DNA of 64,000 nt from Acidobacteriota bacterium (GTDB lineage: Bacteria; Acidobacteriota; Blastocatellia; UBA7656): the NCBI GenBank assembly GCA_016201275.1, contig JACQDB010000118.1, forward strand, positions 1 through 64,000, in the 5' to 3' direction. A model generated the notes under the pieces. That model did not search any database, had not been told where the DNA came from, and was given only the letters and a program-made list of their open reading frames with translations. The stretch's first letter is position 1. Each line of letters starts with the position of its first letter. A program made the position numbers and the translations under genes. This document shows, in pieces, positions 1-10,146 of the stretch.

Positions 1-81
1 CTGGGCTATATGCTATCGCCCGCTTCGCGGACTAACGGATCAATTGTTAATCACAAGCGCACAAGATATGGGTAAAAGTAA

Positions 82-129
82 GACCGTGAGGGAGGGCTTT
101 GATTCGCAAGCAAGCCCTCCCTCACGGTC
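82..129. repeat. Perfect 18-bp inverted repeat GACCGTGAGGGAGGGCTT...AAGCCCTCCCTCACGGTC (hairpin; terminator-like or repeat element)
   Basis: Read directly: arms 82-99 and 112-129 with a 12-nt loop. Confidence 0.8.
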
Positions 130-160
130 GGGCTACTGACATGCACGCAATTGCAAATCG

Positions 161-1294
161 CTATAAGCCTTTGGCGATGCGGCGTATGCCTGCTTCGATG
201 AGCGCGGCTTCGATGCAAAACGATAAGCGCAAATAGCCACGCCCTTGTGCGCCAAAGGCATCGCCGGGAACCGTGATGACGCGCTCTTCAAGCAGTCGCA
301 TCGCTACCTCTTCACTTTCGCCATAGCGCGATACATCGAGCATGATATAAAAGCCGCCTTCGCCTGAAACATAAGGCAAGCCCAATTCGCGTTCAATCGC
401 CTGCGTCATCACGTCGCGGCGCTCGCGCAAGATTTCGCGCATCCTTCGCGTTGCCTCGCGGCCTGCATCTGTGAAAGCGGCAAGCGCGGCTTTCTGCGAC
501 ACCGACGAGGCACACGCCGAAATGTATTGATGCATCACCGTGACAGATTGAATGACTTCCGGCGCAGCGACCGCCCAGCCTAAACGCCAGCCCGTCATGC
601 TCATCATCTTCGACATTCCCGAAACGACAATCGTCTGGTCGTAAAATTCGGCAAGCGAGGCCGGGCGCTCCTCGGTGAAATACAAATCGCGATAAATTTC
701 ATCGGCGATGACATAGACCTTCGAGCCGTGCAGGCAGTCGGCGATGAATTGTAAATCGTCCCGCGCCATCACCCGACTGGTAGGATTGGACGGCGAGACG
801 ATCAACGCGAGTTTGGTTTTATCGGTGATTGCCTTGGCGAAATTGTCGCGGTCAAATTGAAACCCATTCGCGGCGGGCATGGCAAAGGGAACGACTTTTG
901 CGCCAGCGATTTCGGCAATCGTCGCGTAGGCGCTGAAACCCGGATTCGGCAACACCGCTTCATCGCCAGGGTTGAGTATTGCCATCATCACCGCAAACAG
1001 AGCCTCTTCCGCGCCATTGGTCACGCACACGAAATCGGCTCCTGTAGCCTGTTTCAAGCCGACGCTTGTGTAGTCAGCAATCTTTTCCCGCAGCGCCAGC
1101 AGCCCTGCATTCGGCGTGTAGCCCAAGCGTTCTTCACGAATGACTCGCGTTGCTTCATTGCGAATTACGGTGGGCGTTAAAAAATCCGGCTCGCCTAAAC
1201 CGAGATTGATAGAGCCTTGCGGCGCAGCGTCATAGAGCCTGCGGGTCGCGCTCTTTTGCACCTTTTTGATTCGGTCTGCGGGGTTGAAGGTCAT
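161..1294 (-). CDS. Class I/II PLP-dependent aminotransferase (possibly the DapC role in the adjacent DAP pathway)
   Basis: LGLGEPDFLTP, SNPTSRVM, VSGMSKMMSMTGWRLGW motifs; adjacent to dapD/dapA. Confidence 0.85.
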   Translation of the reverse strand: MTFNPADRIKKVQKSATRRLYDAAPQGSINLGLGEPDFLTPTVIRNEATRVIREERLGYTPNAGLLALREKIADYTSVGLKQATGADFVCVTNGAEEALFAVMMAILNPGDEAVLPNPGFSAYATIAEIAGAKVVPFAMPAANGFQFDRDNFAKAITDKTKLALIVSPSNPTSRVMARDDLQFIADCLHGSKVYVIADEIYRDLYFTEERPASLAEFYDQTIVVSGMSKMMSMTGWRLGWAVAAPEVIQSVTVMHQYISACASSVSQKAALAAFTDAGREATRRMREILRERRDVMTQAIERELGLPYVSGEGGFYIMLDVSRYGESEEVAMRLLEERVITVPGDAFGAQGRGYLRLSFCIEAALIEAGIRRIAKGL

Positions 1295-1308
1295 ATTGAT
1301 AATTACCG

Positions 1309-1539
1309 TTAGTGGACGGATGATTTTTTACGTATATCTTCCCTATCTTGCAATTGCTTGCCGCAGAAAGGACAGAAGATTACAGCTTGATCGAACCAAC
1401 CTGTTCCTTCAGCAGTTTGAGCATAGCCCACCGTAAGGTATAGGACGTTGTTATCTTCAATTCTAAAAAAAGAATTTGGCGGGGTATTCATTGCATCGGT
1501 GAGATCAGTACAGCACAATGGGTTCAGGTCTGTGTTCAT
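1309..1539 (-). CDS. Small hypothetical protein with CPFCGKQL zinc-ribbon-like motif
   Basis: ORF fits between the aminotransferase gene and dapD; C-x2-C motif near C-terminus. Confidence 0.55.
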   Translation of the reverse strand: MNTDLNPLCCTDLTDAMNTPPNSFFRIEDNNVLYLTVGYAQTAEGTGWFDQAVIFCPFCGKQLQDREDIRKKSSVH

Positions 1540-1548
1540 ATTTATTCT

Positions 1549-2403
1549 TTACCTCAAAAAATCTTCAAGCTGCACCGAAGCATCGGTCTTCTCATCGCGG
1601 TACTTGATGATAATCGGCGTGTAAATCGCCAGCCCTAACTCTGCGCCTTTGCCTTTGGTGAGGGCGCGTGAACCTGCGACGACCACCGCACCGGCGGGGA
1701 TTTCAAGCGGCGCGTCTGCGGTCTTGCGATGAAACGTATCGTTGACCAAATCGTAAACCGGAGTGCCGCCCGTGATGATCGTTCCTGCCGCCAGCACGGC
1801 GCGTTCGCGGATAATCGCGCCTTCGTAAACGCCGCAATTGCCGCCTACTAAAACATCGTCTTCGATGATGACGGGCAACTGCCCTATGGGTTCCAGCACG
1901 CCGCCGATTTGCGCCGCTGCGGATAGATGTACGCGCTTGCCAATCTGCGCGCAAGAGCCTACGAGGGCGTGTGAATCAATCATCGTGCCTTCGTCCACAT
2001 AAGCTCCGACGTTGATATACATCGGCGGCATACAGGTGACTCCTTTAGCCAGATAACAGCCGTCGCGTATCGAAGAGCCGCCCGGCACAACGCGCACGCC
2101 GCTGTCGGCGGCAAGCTGTTTGAGCGGGTACGTATGTTTGTCGTAGAAACGAAAATTATCGTTGATGGAAAAATTTTCCAGACGACCGAGCCGAAAACCT
2201 AGCAAAATGCCTTGTTTTACCCACAAATTGACGCGCCACTTGCCGTCAACTTTTTCGGCAGCACGGGCGCTTCCGGTGTTGAGTTGAGCTTTGAATTCGG
2301 CGAACCATTCATAATGCTCGGCGGTGAATTCGGCGGACGACGAAGCAAAAAGCTGCTGGATTTTTTGCGCTAGTTCCATATCTGTTTTCTTGCTGTTATT
2401 CAA
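1549..2403 (-). CDS. dapD: 2,3,4,5-tetrahydropyridine-2,6-dicarboxylate N-succinyltransferase
   Basis: Left-handed beta-helix hexapeptide pattern; [48 protein letters not shown] is characteristic. Confidence 0.95.
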   Translation of the reverse strand: MNNSKKTDMELAQKIQQLFASSSAEFTAEHYEWFAEFKAQLNTGSARAAEKVDGKWRVNLWVKQGILLGFRLGRLENFSINDNFRFYDKHTYPLKQLAADSGVRVVPGGSSIRDGCYLAKGVTCMPPMYINVGAYVDEGTMIDSHALVGSCAQIGKRVHLSAAAQIGGVLEPIGQLPVIIEDDVLVGGNCGVYEGAIIRERAVLAAGTIITGGTPVYDLVNDTFHRKTADAPLEIPAGAVVVAGSRALTKGKGAELGLAIYTPIIIKYRDEKTDASVQLEDFLR

Positions 2404-2423
2404 TCGTTCACAAATTCTATTTT

Positions 2424-2494
2424 GTTGAGAAGCGGTCTCTGACCGCCAAGCTGTTCAATGACCAACTGCACGCGGTCAAAGACCGCTTCTCAAC
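2424..2494. repeat. GCGGTC-family hairpin GTTGAGAAGCGGTCTCTGACCGC...GCGGTCAAAGACCGCTTCTCAAC
   Basis: 23-bp arms 2424-2446 and 2472-2494 with one mismatch. Confidence 0.85.
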
Positions 2495-2520
2495 TTGTGC
2501 AATGGGAGACCTCTTTTTTA

Positions 2521-3408
2521 TTAAAGCAATTCCAACGCGCTGAGAATGGTATGCAGTTTTTCTTTCGTCGCCGAGGTGACCGGAACCATCGGCAGGCGAT
2601 AAACCTCTTCGATCTTGCCCATCATCGCCAGCGCCGCCTTGACCGGGCCGGGACTGGTTTCCACGAAGTTGGCTTTCAACAGCGGCATCAAGCGACGATT
2701 CAAAGTGCGCGCCTCGTCCCAGTTATTTTCTAGGCAAGCCCACGTCATGGCGGTCATCAAACGCGGTACTTCGTTGGACGCTACGGCAATCAAACCGACA
2801 CCGCCGACCGCTATAATCGGCAAGGTCATGGCGTCATCGCCAGATAGAATTTTGAAGTCGGGCTTCATACGCGTAGCGATTTCCGCGACTTGAGCAATAT
2901 CACCTGACGCTTCTTTGACGCCGATGATGTTGGGCAATGCCGCCAGCCGCACGAGCGTATCGGGCAGCAGGTTGACATTGGTGCGCGGCGGCACGTTATA
3001 AACAATAATCGGCAGGGAGGTGCTTTCGGCGATGGCGCGAAAATGTTGATAGAGTCCTTCCTGCGTAGGCTTGTTGTAATAAGGCGTCACCGACAACAGG
3101 CCGTCCACGCCGAGCGTTTCGTAGGCTTTCGCCTTGTCCACAATCGCTGCGGTGTTATTGCCGCCCGCTCCGGCAATCACCGGCACGCGCTGCGCCGCAG
3201 TTTCGAGAACGATCTCGACGACGCGATATTGTTCATTGCTGGTCAGCGTGACGCTTTCGCCGGTGGTTCCGCAAGGCACCAGAAAATTGATGCCCTCGGC
3301 AATCTGCCATTCGACCAATTGGCGTAATGCCGCTTCGTCAACCGCTAAATCTTTTTTGAACGGCGTGACCAGAGCCGTCCCGCAACCTCTTAAATTTGTT
3401 GTGTCCAT
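2521..3408 (-). CDS. dapA: 4-hydroxy-tetrahydrodipicolinate synthase
   Basis: PCGTTGES, YNVPPRTNVNL, GVKEASGD motifs. Confidence 0.95.
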   Translation of the reverse strand: MDTTNLRGCGTALVTPFKKDLAVDEAALRQLVEWQIAEGINFLVPCGTTGESVTLTSNEQYRVVEIVLETAAQRVPVIAGAGGNNTAAIVDKAKAYETLGVDGLLSVTPYYNKPTQEGLYQHFRAIAESTSLPIIVYNVPPRTNVNLLPDTLVRLAALPNIIGVKEASGDIAQVAEIATRMKPDFKILSGDDAMTLPIIAVGGVGLIAVASNEVPRLMTAMTWACLENNWDEARTLNRRLMPLLKANFVETSPGPVKAALAMMGKIEEVYRLPMVPVTSATKEKLHTILSALELL

Positions 3409-3428
3409 TTTTCTATCACCATTTTCTT

Positions 3429-4166
3429 TTATATCAAAGAGACTCTTCGATTGTACTCATAAAACTTTTTGCTGGCAGCAAAGCTTGAAGCTTCCCACCA
3501 ACGTGCCTGGTAGTCGCCAAATTTATGAAGGCGATGGATAAGCTTCTCTTTTCTCTCGTTCGATTTATCATTTTCATGATAGAGAATCTGCCACCATCTG
3601 ACGTGATAACCTATATTTATCCACCAACAATTGGCGACCAGGCTTTTGTTGTCGAGACTATCTACCCAATTGAAAAGAATTTCCTCATATTCTGAATATC
3701 GGATCAATACATCAATAAGATCATGAACTGAACTACTATGCTTTGCCATTTCTCTATATCTCGGATCAATGCTGTGTGCATCTAGCTCTTCTTCACTCAA
3801 TCTTATCAATTCAAAATCCTGAGTGTAGCAATGACTCAACACCCGAATCATTTGCATACAATCTCTATAATAATAGTCTGCCTCCAACTCCTTTTTGAAA
3901 TGTGTAAGGTACCAAAAAATACCTTGGCAGATATTCGAGTTAATGGGGTCTTCCTTTTTCATCATCTGCTCAAAGCATAAAGGAATGTAGTAAACCCCTT
4001 CTTGATAATCGGCAGCCGGGAGAGCTATAGAAAAGATGTAAGAGAAATCCTCTAATGTCAGCCTCCTGTCTTCTTTATCAAGGATTTTTTTTAATTCTTC
4101 CTGGCATTCGCCATGCTCTTTATAAGGATCACTGAACTGTTTCGGCTTACCGTACTTGCTTTTCAT
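3429..4166 (-). CDS. Hypothetical protein, AT-rich gene inserted between dapA and dapB (possibly immunity-like)
   Basis: 245-aa ORF in visibly AT-rich sequence; acidic, aromatic-rich protein with no recognised family. Confidence 0.6.
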   Translation of the reverse strand: MKSKYGKPKQFSDPYKEHGECQEELKKILDKEDRRLTLEDFSYIFSIALPAADYQEGVYYIPLCFEQMMKKEDPINSNICQGIFWYLTHFKKELEADYYYRDCMQMIRVLSHCYTQDFELIRLSEEELDAHSIDPRYREMAKHSSSVHDLIDVLIRYSEYEEILFNWVDSLDNKSLVANCWWINIGYHVRWWQILYHENDKSNERKEKLIHRLHKFGDYQARWWEASSFAASKKFYEYNRRVSLI

Positions 4167-4196
4167 TTGCTAATCGTTTGTTGTGAGTACCCCGGT

Positions 4197-4868
4197 TTAT
4201 ACAATTTGCGAAAATTCAAAAAAACCTTTTTTATCTAAAATCCACTTGGCGGCGACGAGTGCGCCGTCGGCGAAACCGGCGCGGCTGCGTGCCGTGTGCG
4301 TGATCGTCAAGGTATCTACTTCCGAATCGAAGCCGACCGTGTGTATGCCCGGTATGAAACCGGCGCGCGTGCTGCTGGTTGGCACCGCTTGATGGTATTG
4401 GCTGTCCAGGCGTTGCTGCAAAGCGAGAGCGGTTCCCGATGGCGCATCTTTTTTGAATTTGTGATGCGCCTCTTCGAGGAACGGCTCATAGGAGGAAAAA
4501 TTCTTGAACAGGCTGGCGGCGTACTCTACCACCTTGAACATCAGGTTGACGCCGATGCTGAAATTCGTGCCATAGACGAAGCCGATATGAGTCGCTTCGA
4601 CCAAGGTGCGAACCTCATCAAGATGTTCATACCAGCCAGTAGTGCCGACGACGATGGGTTTGCCAGCGCTGGCGGCGAGTTTGATATTGTCCAACACGGC
4701 GTCGGGTTGGGTGAATTCTATGCACACATCGGCCTCTGCCAGTTGTCCGCGATTGCCTGCCAACGGGTCAAGGACGCAGACGACTTCGACTTGATGGCGC
4801 GTTGCCGCCGCTTCGATCATGCGCCCCATTTTGCCATAACCAATGATTGCGATTTTCATGGGCTTCAC
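4197..4868 (-). CDS. dapB: 4-hydroxy-tetrahydrodipicolinate reductase
   Basis: MKIAIIGYGKMGRMIE N-terminus; EAHHKFKKDAPSGTA motif. Confidence 0.95.
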   Translation of the reverse strand: MKPMKIAIIGYGKMGRMIEAAATRHQVEVVCVLDPLAGNRGQLAEADVCIEFTQPDAVLDNIKLAASAGKPIVVGTTGWYEHLDEVRTLVEATHIGFVYGTNFSIGVNLMFKVVEYAASLFKNFSSYEPFLEEAHHKFKKDAPSGTALALQQRLDSQYHQAVPTSSTRAGFIPGIHTVGFDSEVDTLTITHTARSRAGFADGALVAAKWILDKKGFFEFSQIV

Positions 4869-5500
4869 AAATCTTTCACTTGCGTTACCAGTTCGTTGAT
4901 TTTGAATTTGAGAAAGACCTCTTTGCCTTGCAGAGAAAACATGGCATTGGGTTCTTCGTTCAAATCGTTGATGACGGGTTTGCCGCTGGCATTTTTGCGC
5001 GGCACCAGCGCCACATATTGTCGGCCTTTTTTCACCTCGAACTCCAAATCCAAAGCTTCCTTGACGCCGGTCTTGAAGGCCGCCTCGCGCACTTCGCCGC
5101 TGGACAAGCGATTGGTCGGATCGCTCGCTTTATACAGGGAAAACGCCTGTTGATCGAGCGGCCCCCAAAGCGTTTTCTTGTCCACCTTGATGAACAGATA
5201 AAAGAGAAAGTGACTGAAAGGGCGGAGGTCAAAATATTCTGAATCGGCGTCTGTCGCGCTGACATACTTTTTGTCCAGCATATCCGAGACGATGGCACGC
5301 GCCACTTCGTCCGTCACCCAGAGAACGCGAGCGTTGACTTTGCTGATGAACTTGGCGCTCAGGCCAGTGTTGACCGTCGCTTTTTTGTAAACCTCTTTGC
5401 GCTGCGCTTCTGGAATGTAGCGCTTCCACTGCTGCGCCGCTGCATTGGACGCCAACAGCACTACGAGGGCGACCGCTGCGATGATGAATCTTTTGCTCAT
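4865..5500 (-). CDS. Hypothetical exported protein
   Basis: Signal-peptide-like N-terminus; start of dapB overlaps its stop. Confidence 0.6.
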   Translation of the reverse strand: MSKRFIIAAVALVVLLASNAAAQQWKRYIPEAQRKEVYKKATVNTGLSAKFISKVNARVLWVTDEVARAIVSDMLDKKYVSATDADSEYFDLRPFSHFLFYLFIKVDKKTLWGPLDQQAFSLYKASDPTNRLSSGEVREAAFKTGVKEALDLEFEVKKGRQYVALVPRKNASGKPVINDLNEEPNAMFSLQGKEVFLKFKINELVTQVKDL

Positions 5501-5516
5501 AATTTCTCCTGCCAGA

Positions 5517-6062
5517 TTAATAGACGCATTCCGTATTCACCGCCAAGCGGCGAACTTCAAGGCGCGACGGTTGATAGATAATCGTTTCCACGGTTTCGGT
5601 GCTGCGTTTGATTTGATAGGCGACACCGGCTTCGCTGACCAGATAGTAATAGCCTTTGATGCCTTCTTCCGTACAGGGTTTGAAACTGCGGTCGAGTTTC
5701 AAATCGGTGCGATACAGGTTGGAAGCGGGCTTCACATAAATGGTGAAGACTTTGTTGGTCAGGGAAGCCGGAGCGCGATAAATTTTTGCCAGACTCGGCG
5801 TCAAATAAGAGAACGTCACTTCGCCGTCTTCGACTTTGAAGGGGCCAAGGAGCGAGCCTTCCGAAGCGTCGTTTTCCAGTCCCATCATACGCGCCACATC
5901 GGCGGTCGTAGAATGCAGCGGCGTGATGCCTTGCCAGGAATTTTTCAAGGTCGGAATGGCCCCGACCGACTTGGTGCGGGGGCGTGCCGTTTGCGCCTGC
6001 GCCCAAGTGCAGAGCAGGAAAACGCAAAAGAATAAGCGATACAAATTGATTGATCTCTTCAT
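5517..6062 (-). CDS. Hypothetical exported protein
   Basis: Signal-peptide-like N-terminus ending in AQA; co-directional with 4865..5500. Confidence 0.6.
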   Translation of the reverse strand: MKRSINLYRLFFCVFLLCTWAQAQTARPRTKSVGAIPTLKNSWQGITPLHSTTADVARMMGLENDASEGSLLGPFKVEDGEVTFSYLTPSLAKIYRAPASLTNKVFTIYVKPASNLYRTDLKLDRSFKPCTEEGIKGYYYLVSEAGVAYQIKRSTETVETIIYQPSRLEVRRLAVNTECVY

Positions 6063-6319
6063 GGATTTGCATGACTCACTTTGAGAAAAGATAGTCGCGG
6101 CGCACCCGGTGAGCCGCTAGAACGACAGCGTTAGCAACCCCTTCAACAAAGGGGCAAGGGCGAATAGGACTCTGCACTCTGCTGCAATTTAATTAAAGCT
6201 TTTTGAGTCTTCATAATGTGTTGCGAATTGTCAATCGCAGATCGCCGCATTTCGCTGTTATCTTGACCCGTGGTTTTCATTGGCCGAACGCCTCAGGAAC
6301 GCACGCTTGATGTTTTCGG

Positions 6320-7717
6320 CTATTCAAAAACTTCACGGTCAAAATCCGCGAAGAACGCTTCGTGCAAACGTGCGATCACCGCTTCAACATCTTGGGCGGC
6401 TATCACCACATTCATCATGATAGGCGATGAACCATGCAACACGGCGTTGACTTCTACCGCTTCCAGCGCGTTGAAGACTCGTCCGCTAATCCTCGCGTTT
6501 TGTGCAAGACCCGCACCGACCAGAGTAATGATGGCGCGGTCGCGCTCGACGCTTGCCGAAGTGAATTTGGCAATGTCGTTCAGCAAATCGCGTTCGGTGG
6601 TTTCATCTAGTGCTTTCGCGTCCATCACAAATGCCGTATTCAAACCCGACACCGCCGTCAGCAAAGGTGTCACCCGGCGTTTGATCATGGTGTTGATGAT
6701 GGTCTTCAATGAATCTTCGGGCAGAAAAATTTGCTCCTCTTCGCTGATGGTTTCAATGGTCGCTTTCAGAATCGTCACCGGACGCAAAAAGGCTATGGAT
6801 TTGATGGCATTTTTGCATAGCGGAGCGGTTGCGGAAATCGCTGTGCCGGTCGCCTGCGGTAATTTGGAATTGTATATATGTACAGGGATATTTTTTCGCG
6901 CCGCCGGATAAATCGCTTTCGGGTGCAGAACTTTTGCGCCGAAATAGGTCAACGCCGCCGCCTCTGCAAACGAGCAAGCTTTGACGGTGCGCGCCGCTTT
7001 ATAGAGGCGCGGGTCTGTGGTCATCAATCCTGAAACATCTTTCCAGATTTGTATGTCGTCGGCGTCCATCGCCGCGCCGATAATGGCCGCCGTGTAATCC
7101 GAGCCTTCAAAACCGAGCGTCGTGGTTGCGCCTTCGCGGGTCGCACCGATGAAGCCTTGCAATACCGGCACGCGATTTTCGGCGATGAGCGGCGCAAGCG
7201 TGGCGACGATTTTCGCATTGGCGATGTCAAAAAGAGGTGACGCGCCGCCGAAGCGATCATCGGTGATCAACAGCTTGCGCGCATCAACCAATTGCGACGC
7301 GATGCCGCGTTCATCTAGCGCGTCGCTGACGATTGCCGACGACAGCAATTCGCCGTAAGCGAGAATTTTATCCAAGCCACGCGGCGGCACTTCGCCGAGT
7401 ATGGCCAAGCCTTCGAGCAGTTTTTTCAACTCGGCGAAATACTGCTCGATGAAATCGAAGGCGCTCCAATTACTTTTAATTAATTGGCGCGCTTCGCTGG
7501 CGTGGCGAGCTTTCAAATCGGCAACGATGCCAAGCGTGGTGCGCGCATCACCCGCCGCCGAAGCCTGCGCCGCCTGCAACAAACGGCTCGTCGTCTTGCC
7601 CATCGCCGAGACGACAATGCACGGCCTGAGCGCCACCCGCGCTTTGATAATCTCCGTTACTCGTTCGATGGAAGCGGCATCTTCAACCGAAGTGCCGCCG
7701 AATTTCATTACGATCAT
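6320..7717 (-). CDS. lysC: Aspartate kinase
   Basis: MIVMKFGGTSVED N-terminus, GFIGATREGATTTLGFEGSDYTAAIIGAAM, C-terminal ACT-like region. Confidence 0.95.
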   Translation of the reverse strand: MIVMKFGGTSVEDAASIERVTEIIKARVALRPCIVVSAMGKTTSRLLQAAQASAAGDARTTLGIVADLKARHASEARQLIKSNWSAFDFIEQYFAELKKLLEGLAILGEVPPRGLDKILAYGELLSSAIVSDALDERGIASQLVDARKLLITDDRFGGASPLFDIANAKIVATLAPLIAENRVPVLQGFIGATREGATTTLGFEGSDYTAAIIGAAMDADDIQIWKDVSGLMTTDPRLYKAARTVKACSFAEAAALTYFGAKVLHPKAIYPAARKNIPVHIYNSKLPQATGTAISATAPLCKNAIKSIAFLRPVTILKATIETISEEEQIFLPEDSLKTIINTMIKRRVTPLLTAVSGLNTAFVMDAKALDETTERDLLNDIAKFTSASVERDRAIITLVGAGLAQNARISGRVFNALEAVEVNAVLHGSSPIMMNVVIAAQDVEAVIARLHEAFFADFDREVFE

Positions 7718-7724
7718 AATTCAA

Positions 7725-7847
7725 AGTCCGTTGTCTGATGTCCGGTGTCCGGCGTCCGCTTTTTTATTGTTGACGGTTATCGAGCCTGCCTTTTTCTAAC
7801 CGCTTTGAAAGATGGACACCGGACATCGGACGCCCGACATAAAGACT
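7725..7847. repeat. Heptad-register array, inverted arms (AGTCCGT TGTCTGA TGTCCGG TGTCCGG CGTCCGC / ATGGACA CCGGACA TCGGACG CCCGACA)
   Basis: GTCC/GGAC words spaced exactly 7 nt in both arms; fills the lysC-asd spacer. Confidence 0.8.
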
Positions 7848-8898
7848 AATCCAGATAGCCTTGCGCCTTCATGATTTCGGCATTCAAAATAGCCGCGCCC
7901 GCCGCGCCGCGAATCGTGTTATGTGACAGCACCACTAGCCGTATGTCGAAGACAGGGCAAGGGCGTATGCGACCGACGACGGCGCTCATGCCTTTGCCGG
8001 CATCGCGGTCAAAGCGCGGTTGTGGGCGGTCGCGCTCCGCCGTCACGATGATGGGTGGAATCGGCGCGGTCGGTAATTTCAACTCCTGCGGCAGCGCTGA
8101 AAAGTTGGCTAAAACGTCGGCGACTTCTTCGGGTGTCGCCTTCTTTTCCAACTCAAGCGAAACGGTTTCCAGGTGGCCGTCTTCGACAAAGACGCGATTG
8201 GTGTGAGCGCTGATTTTGCAATCGGCAAATTGTATGGCGTCGTGTTGCCATGCGCCCATGATTTTCAGCGGCTCGGTTTCAACTTTATCTTCTTCGCCGC
8301 CGATGTAAGGAATGACGTTGCCGAGCATATCAATGGCCGAAAGACCGGGATAGCCTGCGCCCGATAGCGCTTGCATAGTGGAGACGATGACGCGCTTGAC
8401 GCCAAAGGCGCGATGAAGCGGAGCCAGCGCCATCACCAAGCCAATGGTCGAGCAATTCGGATTGGTGACAATCGCGCCCGCCCAGTTGCGGCGCTGGCGT
8501 TGGGTTTTGAGTAAGCCCAGATGTTCGGGATTGATTTCCGGTACGAGCAAAGGCACGTCTTCATCCATGCGATGATTTTTGGAATTGCTCAAGACGATGT
8601 AGCCCGCTTGTGCGAAGGCTTCTTCGACTTCACCGGCGACCGATGAATCAAGTCCCGAAAAAACAATTTTGCAATCGAGATTCGGCTCGCAGGGTTTGAC
8701 CACTTGCGTCTGTAAAGAGTCGGGAATCGGCGTGTATTGTCGCCAGTTGGTGGCGTCTTGATAAGCTTTGCCCGCTGAACGGTCGGAAGCCGCCAGTTCC
8801 GTGGTCTCGAACCACGGGTGATGTTCCAGCAATTGCACGAATCTCTGGCCGACCGCACCGGTCGCGCCCAATATGCCTACAGGTATTTTGTTAGCCAT
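7846..8898 (-). CDS. asd: Aspartate-semialdehyde dehydrogenase (archaeal/fungal type)
   Basis: MANKIPVGILGATGAVGQRF start; NPNCSTIGLVMALAPL catalytic Cys region; start refined to ATG at 8898. Confidence 0.92.
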   Translation of the reverse strand: MANKIPVGILGATGAVGQRFVQLLEHHPWFETTELAASDRSAGKAYQDATNWRQYTPIPDSLQTQVVKPCEPNLDCKIVFSGLDSSVAGEVEEAFAQAGYIVLSNSKNHRMDEDVPLLVPEINPEHLGLLKTQRQRRNWAGAIVTNPNCSTIGLVMALAPLHRAFGVKRVIVSTMQALSGAGYPGLSAIDMLGNVIPYIGGEEDKVETEPLKIMGAWQHDAIQFADCKISAHTNRVFVEDGHLETVSLELEKKATPEEVADVLANFSALPQELKLPTAPIPPIIVTAERDRPQPRFDRDAGKGMSAVVGRIRPCPVFDIRLVVLSHNTIRGAAGAAILNAEIMKAQGYLD

Positions 8899-9447
8899 GA
8901 TGGTTCTCTCTAATGAAAATGGTTGCGATGCCAAGCCACCTTGGATGCAGCTATCGAACCAAAAGTTATCGGTTTTTCAGGGCATAAGAGTAACGGTGAA
9001 TTGTGCGCTCTGACAACTGGAATCGCAGTCAGAGCTATCGCTTGCAGGTCTTGGTGAAAGAGTTCCGAAAAGCCTTGGCGGCTTCTTGTCGAAAGTCTGC
9101 ATCAAGAAACCGCGGAGTGAAACTCCATCTTGTGAAGTCGTGGGACGAAATCATACCGTTCTCCAAATCAACAGCAAAAAGTCTGCGCGATTATAGCGCA
9201 AACTTTTCGGATAAAGAAAGTGCTTTTCTCAATTTTCCTGACGCGCTGTCGCATCTGGCCAAGCGTGTTCGGACACTGCTACGATGAGCCTTTCAAGATT
9301 GGCAACGACGCTTGAAGAAGTTTACTGGTCATTGGTTGCAAGGTTCTGTAAAACGATTTCAACCTGGATATTATTTTCAGGCGTGTGGAAAAATTTGCGC
9401 CAAGGCTTCTGAGCAAGCAGAGCGTTGATGAAAGCAGGGTAAATATC

Positions 9448-10146
9448 ATGAGCGCAAAAGAGAAGGTCGAATCGCTGCACGATTTGATACGGCTGTTATT
9501 CAAACCGCACCCCTGGCACGGCGTCTCTAGCGGTGAAGACGCGCCCAACAGCGTCAATGTTTATATCGAAATCGTGCCGACCGACACCATCAAATACGAG
9601 TTGGACAAAGAGACCGGGCTGTTAAAGATTGACCGTCCGCAACTCTATTCCAATATCTGCCCGGCGTTGTACGGCTTCATTCCGAAAACTTATTGCGGCG
9701 ATAGCGTGGGCGAATTCAGCGCGCAAAAAGCCGGACGCGAACGGATTCGTGGCGATGGCGACCCTATGGATATTTGTGTGCTGTCGGAAAAAACGGTGAC
9801 GCATGGCGACATCCTTTTGCAGGCGATTCCGGTGGGCGGTATTCGTATGATTGACGGCGAAGAGGCTGACGACAAAATCATTGCAGTGATGAAAGGTGAT
9901 GCGGCCTATGGCGAGTTGAGAGAGATCAATGAATGTCCGCAATCGTTGATTGATCGCCTGCGCCATTATTTTTTGACTTACAAAGATGTGCCGGGCGGCA
10001 AAAACCCGACCGTCGAATTGACCCACCTGTACGGGCGTGATGAAGCCCACGAAGTTATACGCCGCAGCCGCGAAGATTATTTGGCGAAATTCGGCGACGT
10101 AGAAGGAATGCTTGTCGAAGCGATGCGGAATTATGTGAAGCGATGA
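9448..10146 (+). CDS. ppa: Inorganic pyrophosphatase
   Basis: VYIEIVPTDTIKYELDKETGLLKIDRPQ, DGDPMDICVL, PVGGIRMIDGEEADDKIIAV motifs; start refined to ATG at 9448. Confidence 0.93.
   Translation: MSAKEKVESLHDLIRLLFKPHPWHGVSSGEDAPNSVNVYIEIVPTDTIKYELDKETGLLKIDRPQLYSNICPALYGFIPKTYCGDSVGEFSAQKAGRERIRGDGDPMDICVLSEKTVTHGDILLQAIPVGGIRMIDGEEADDKIIAVMKGDAAYGELREINECPQSLIDRLRHYFLTYKDVPGGKNPTVELTHLYGRDEAHEVIRRSREDYLAKFGDVEGMLVEAMRNYVKR

Noticed and set aside
857-1180. Antisense ORF over the aminotransferase (and similar antisense ORFs over dapA, lysC, asd, uvrA, the hybrid kinase and others)
   Set aside because: Overlap confidently assigned genes and show composition typical of the reverse strand of GC-rich coding DNA.
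9003-9287. 94-aa plus-strand ORF between asd and ppa
   Set aside because: Unconvincing, no recognisable motif, low-quality start context.
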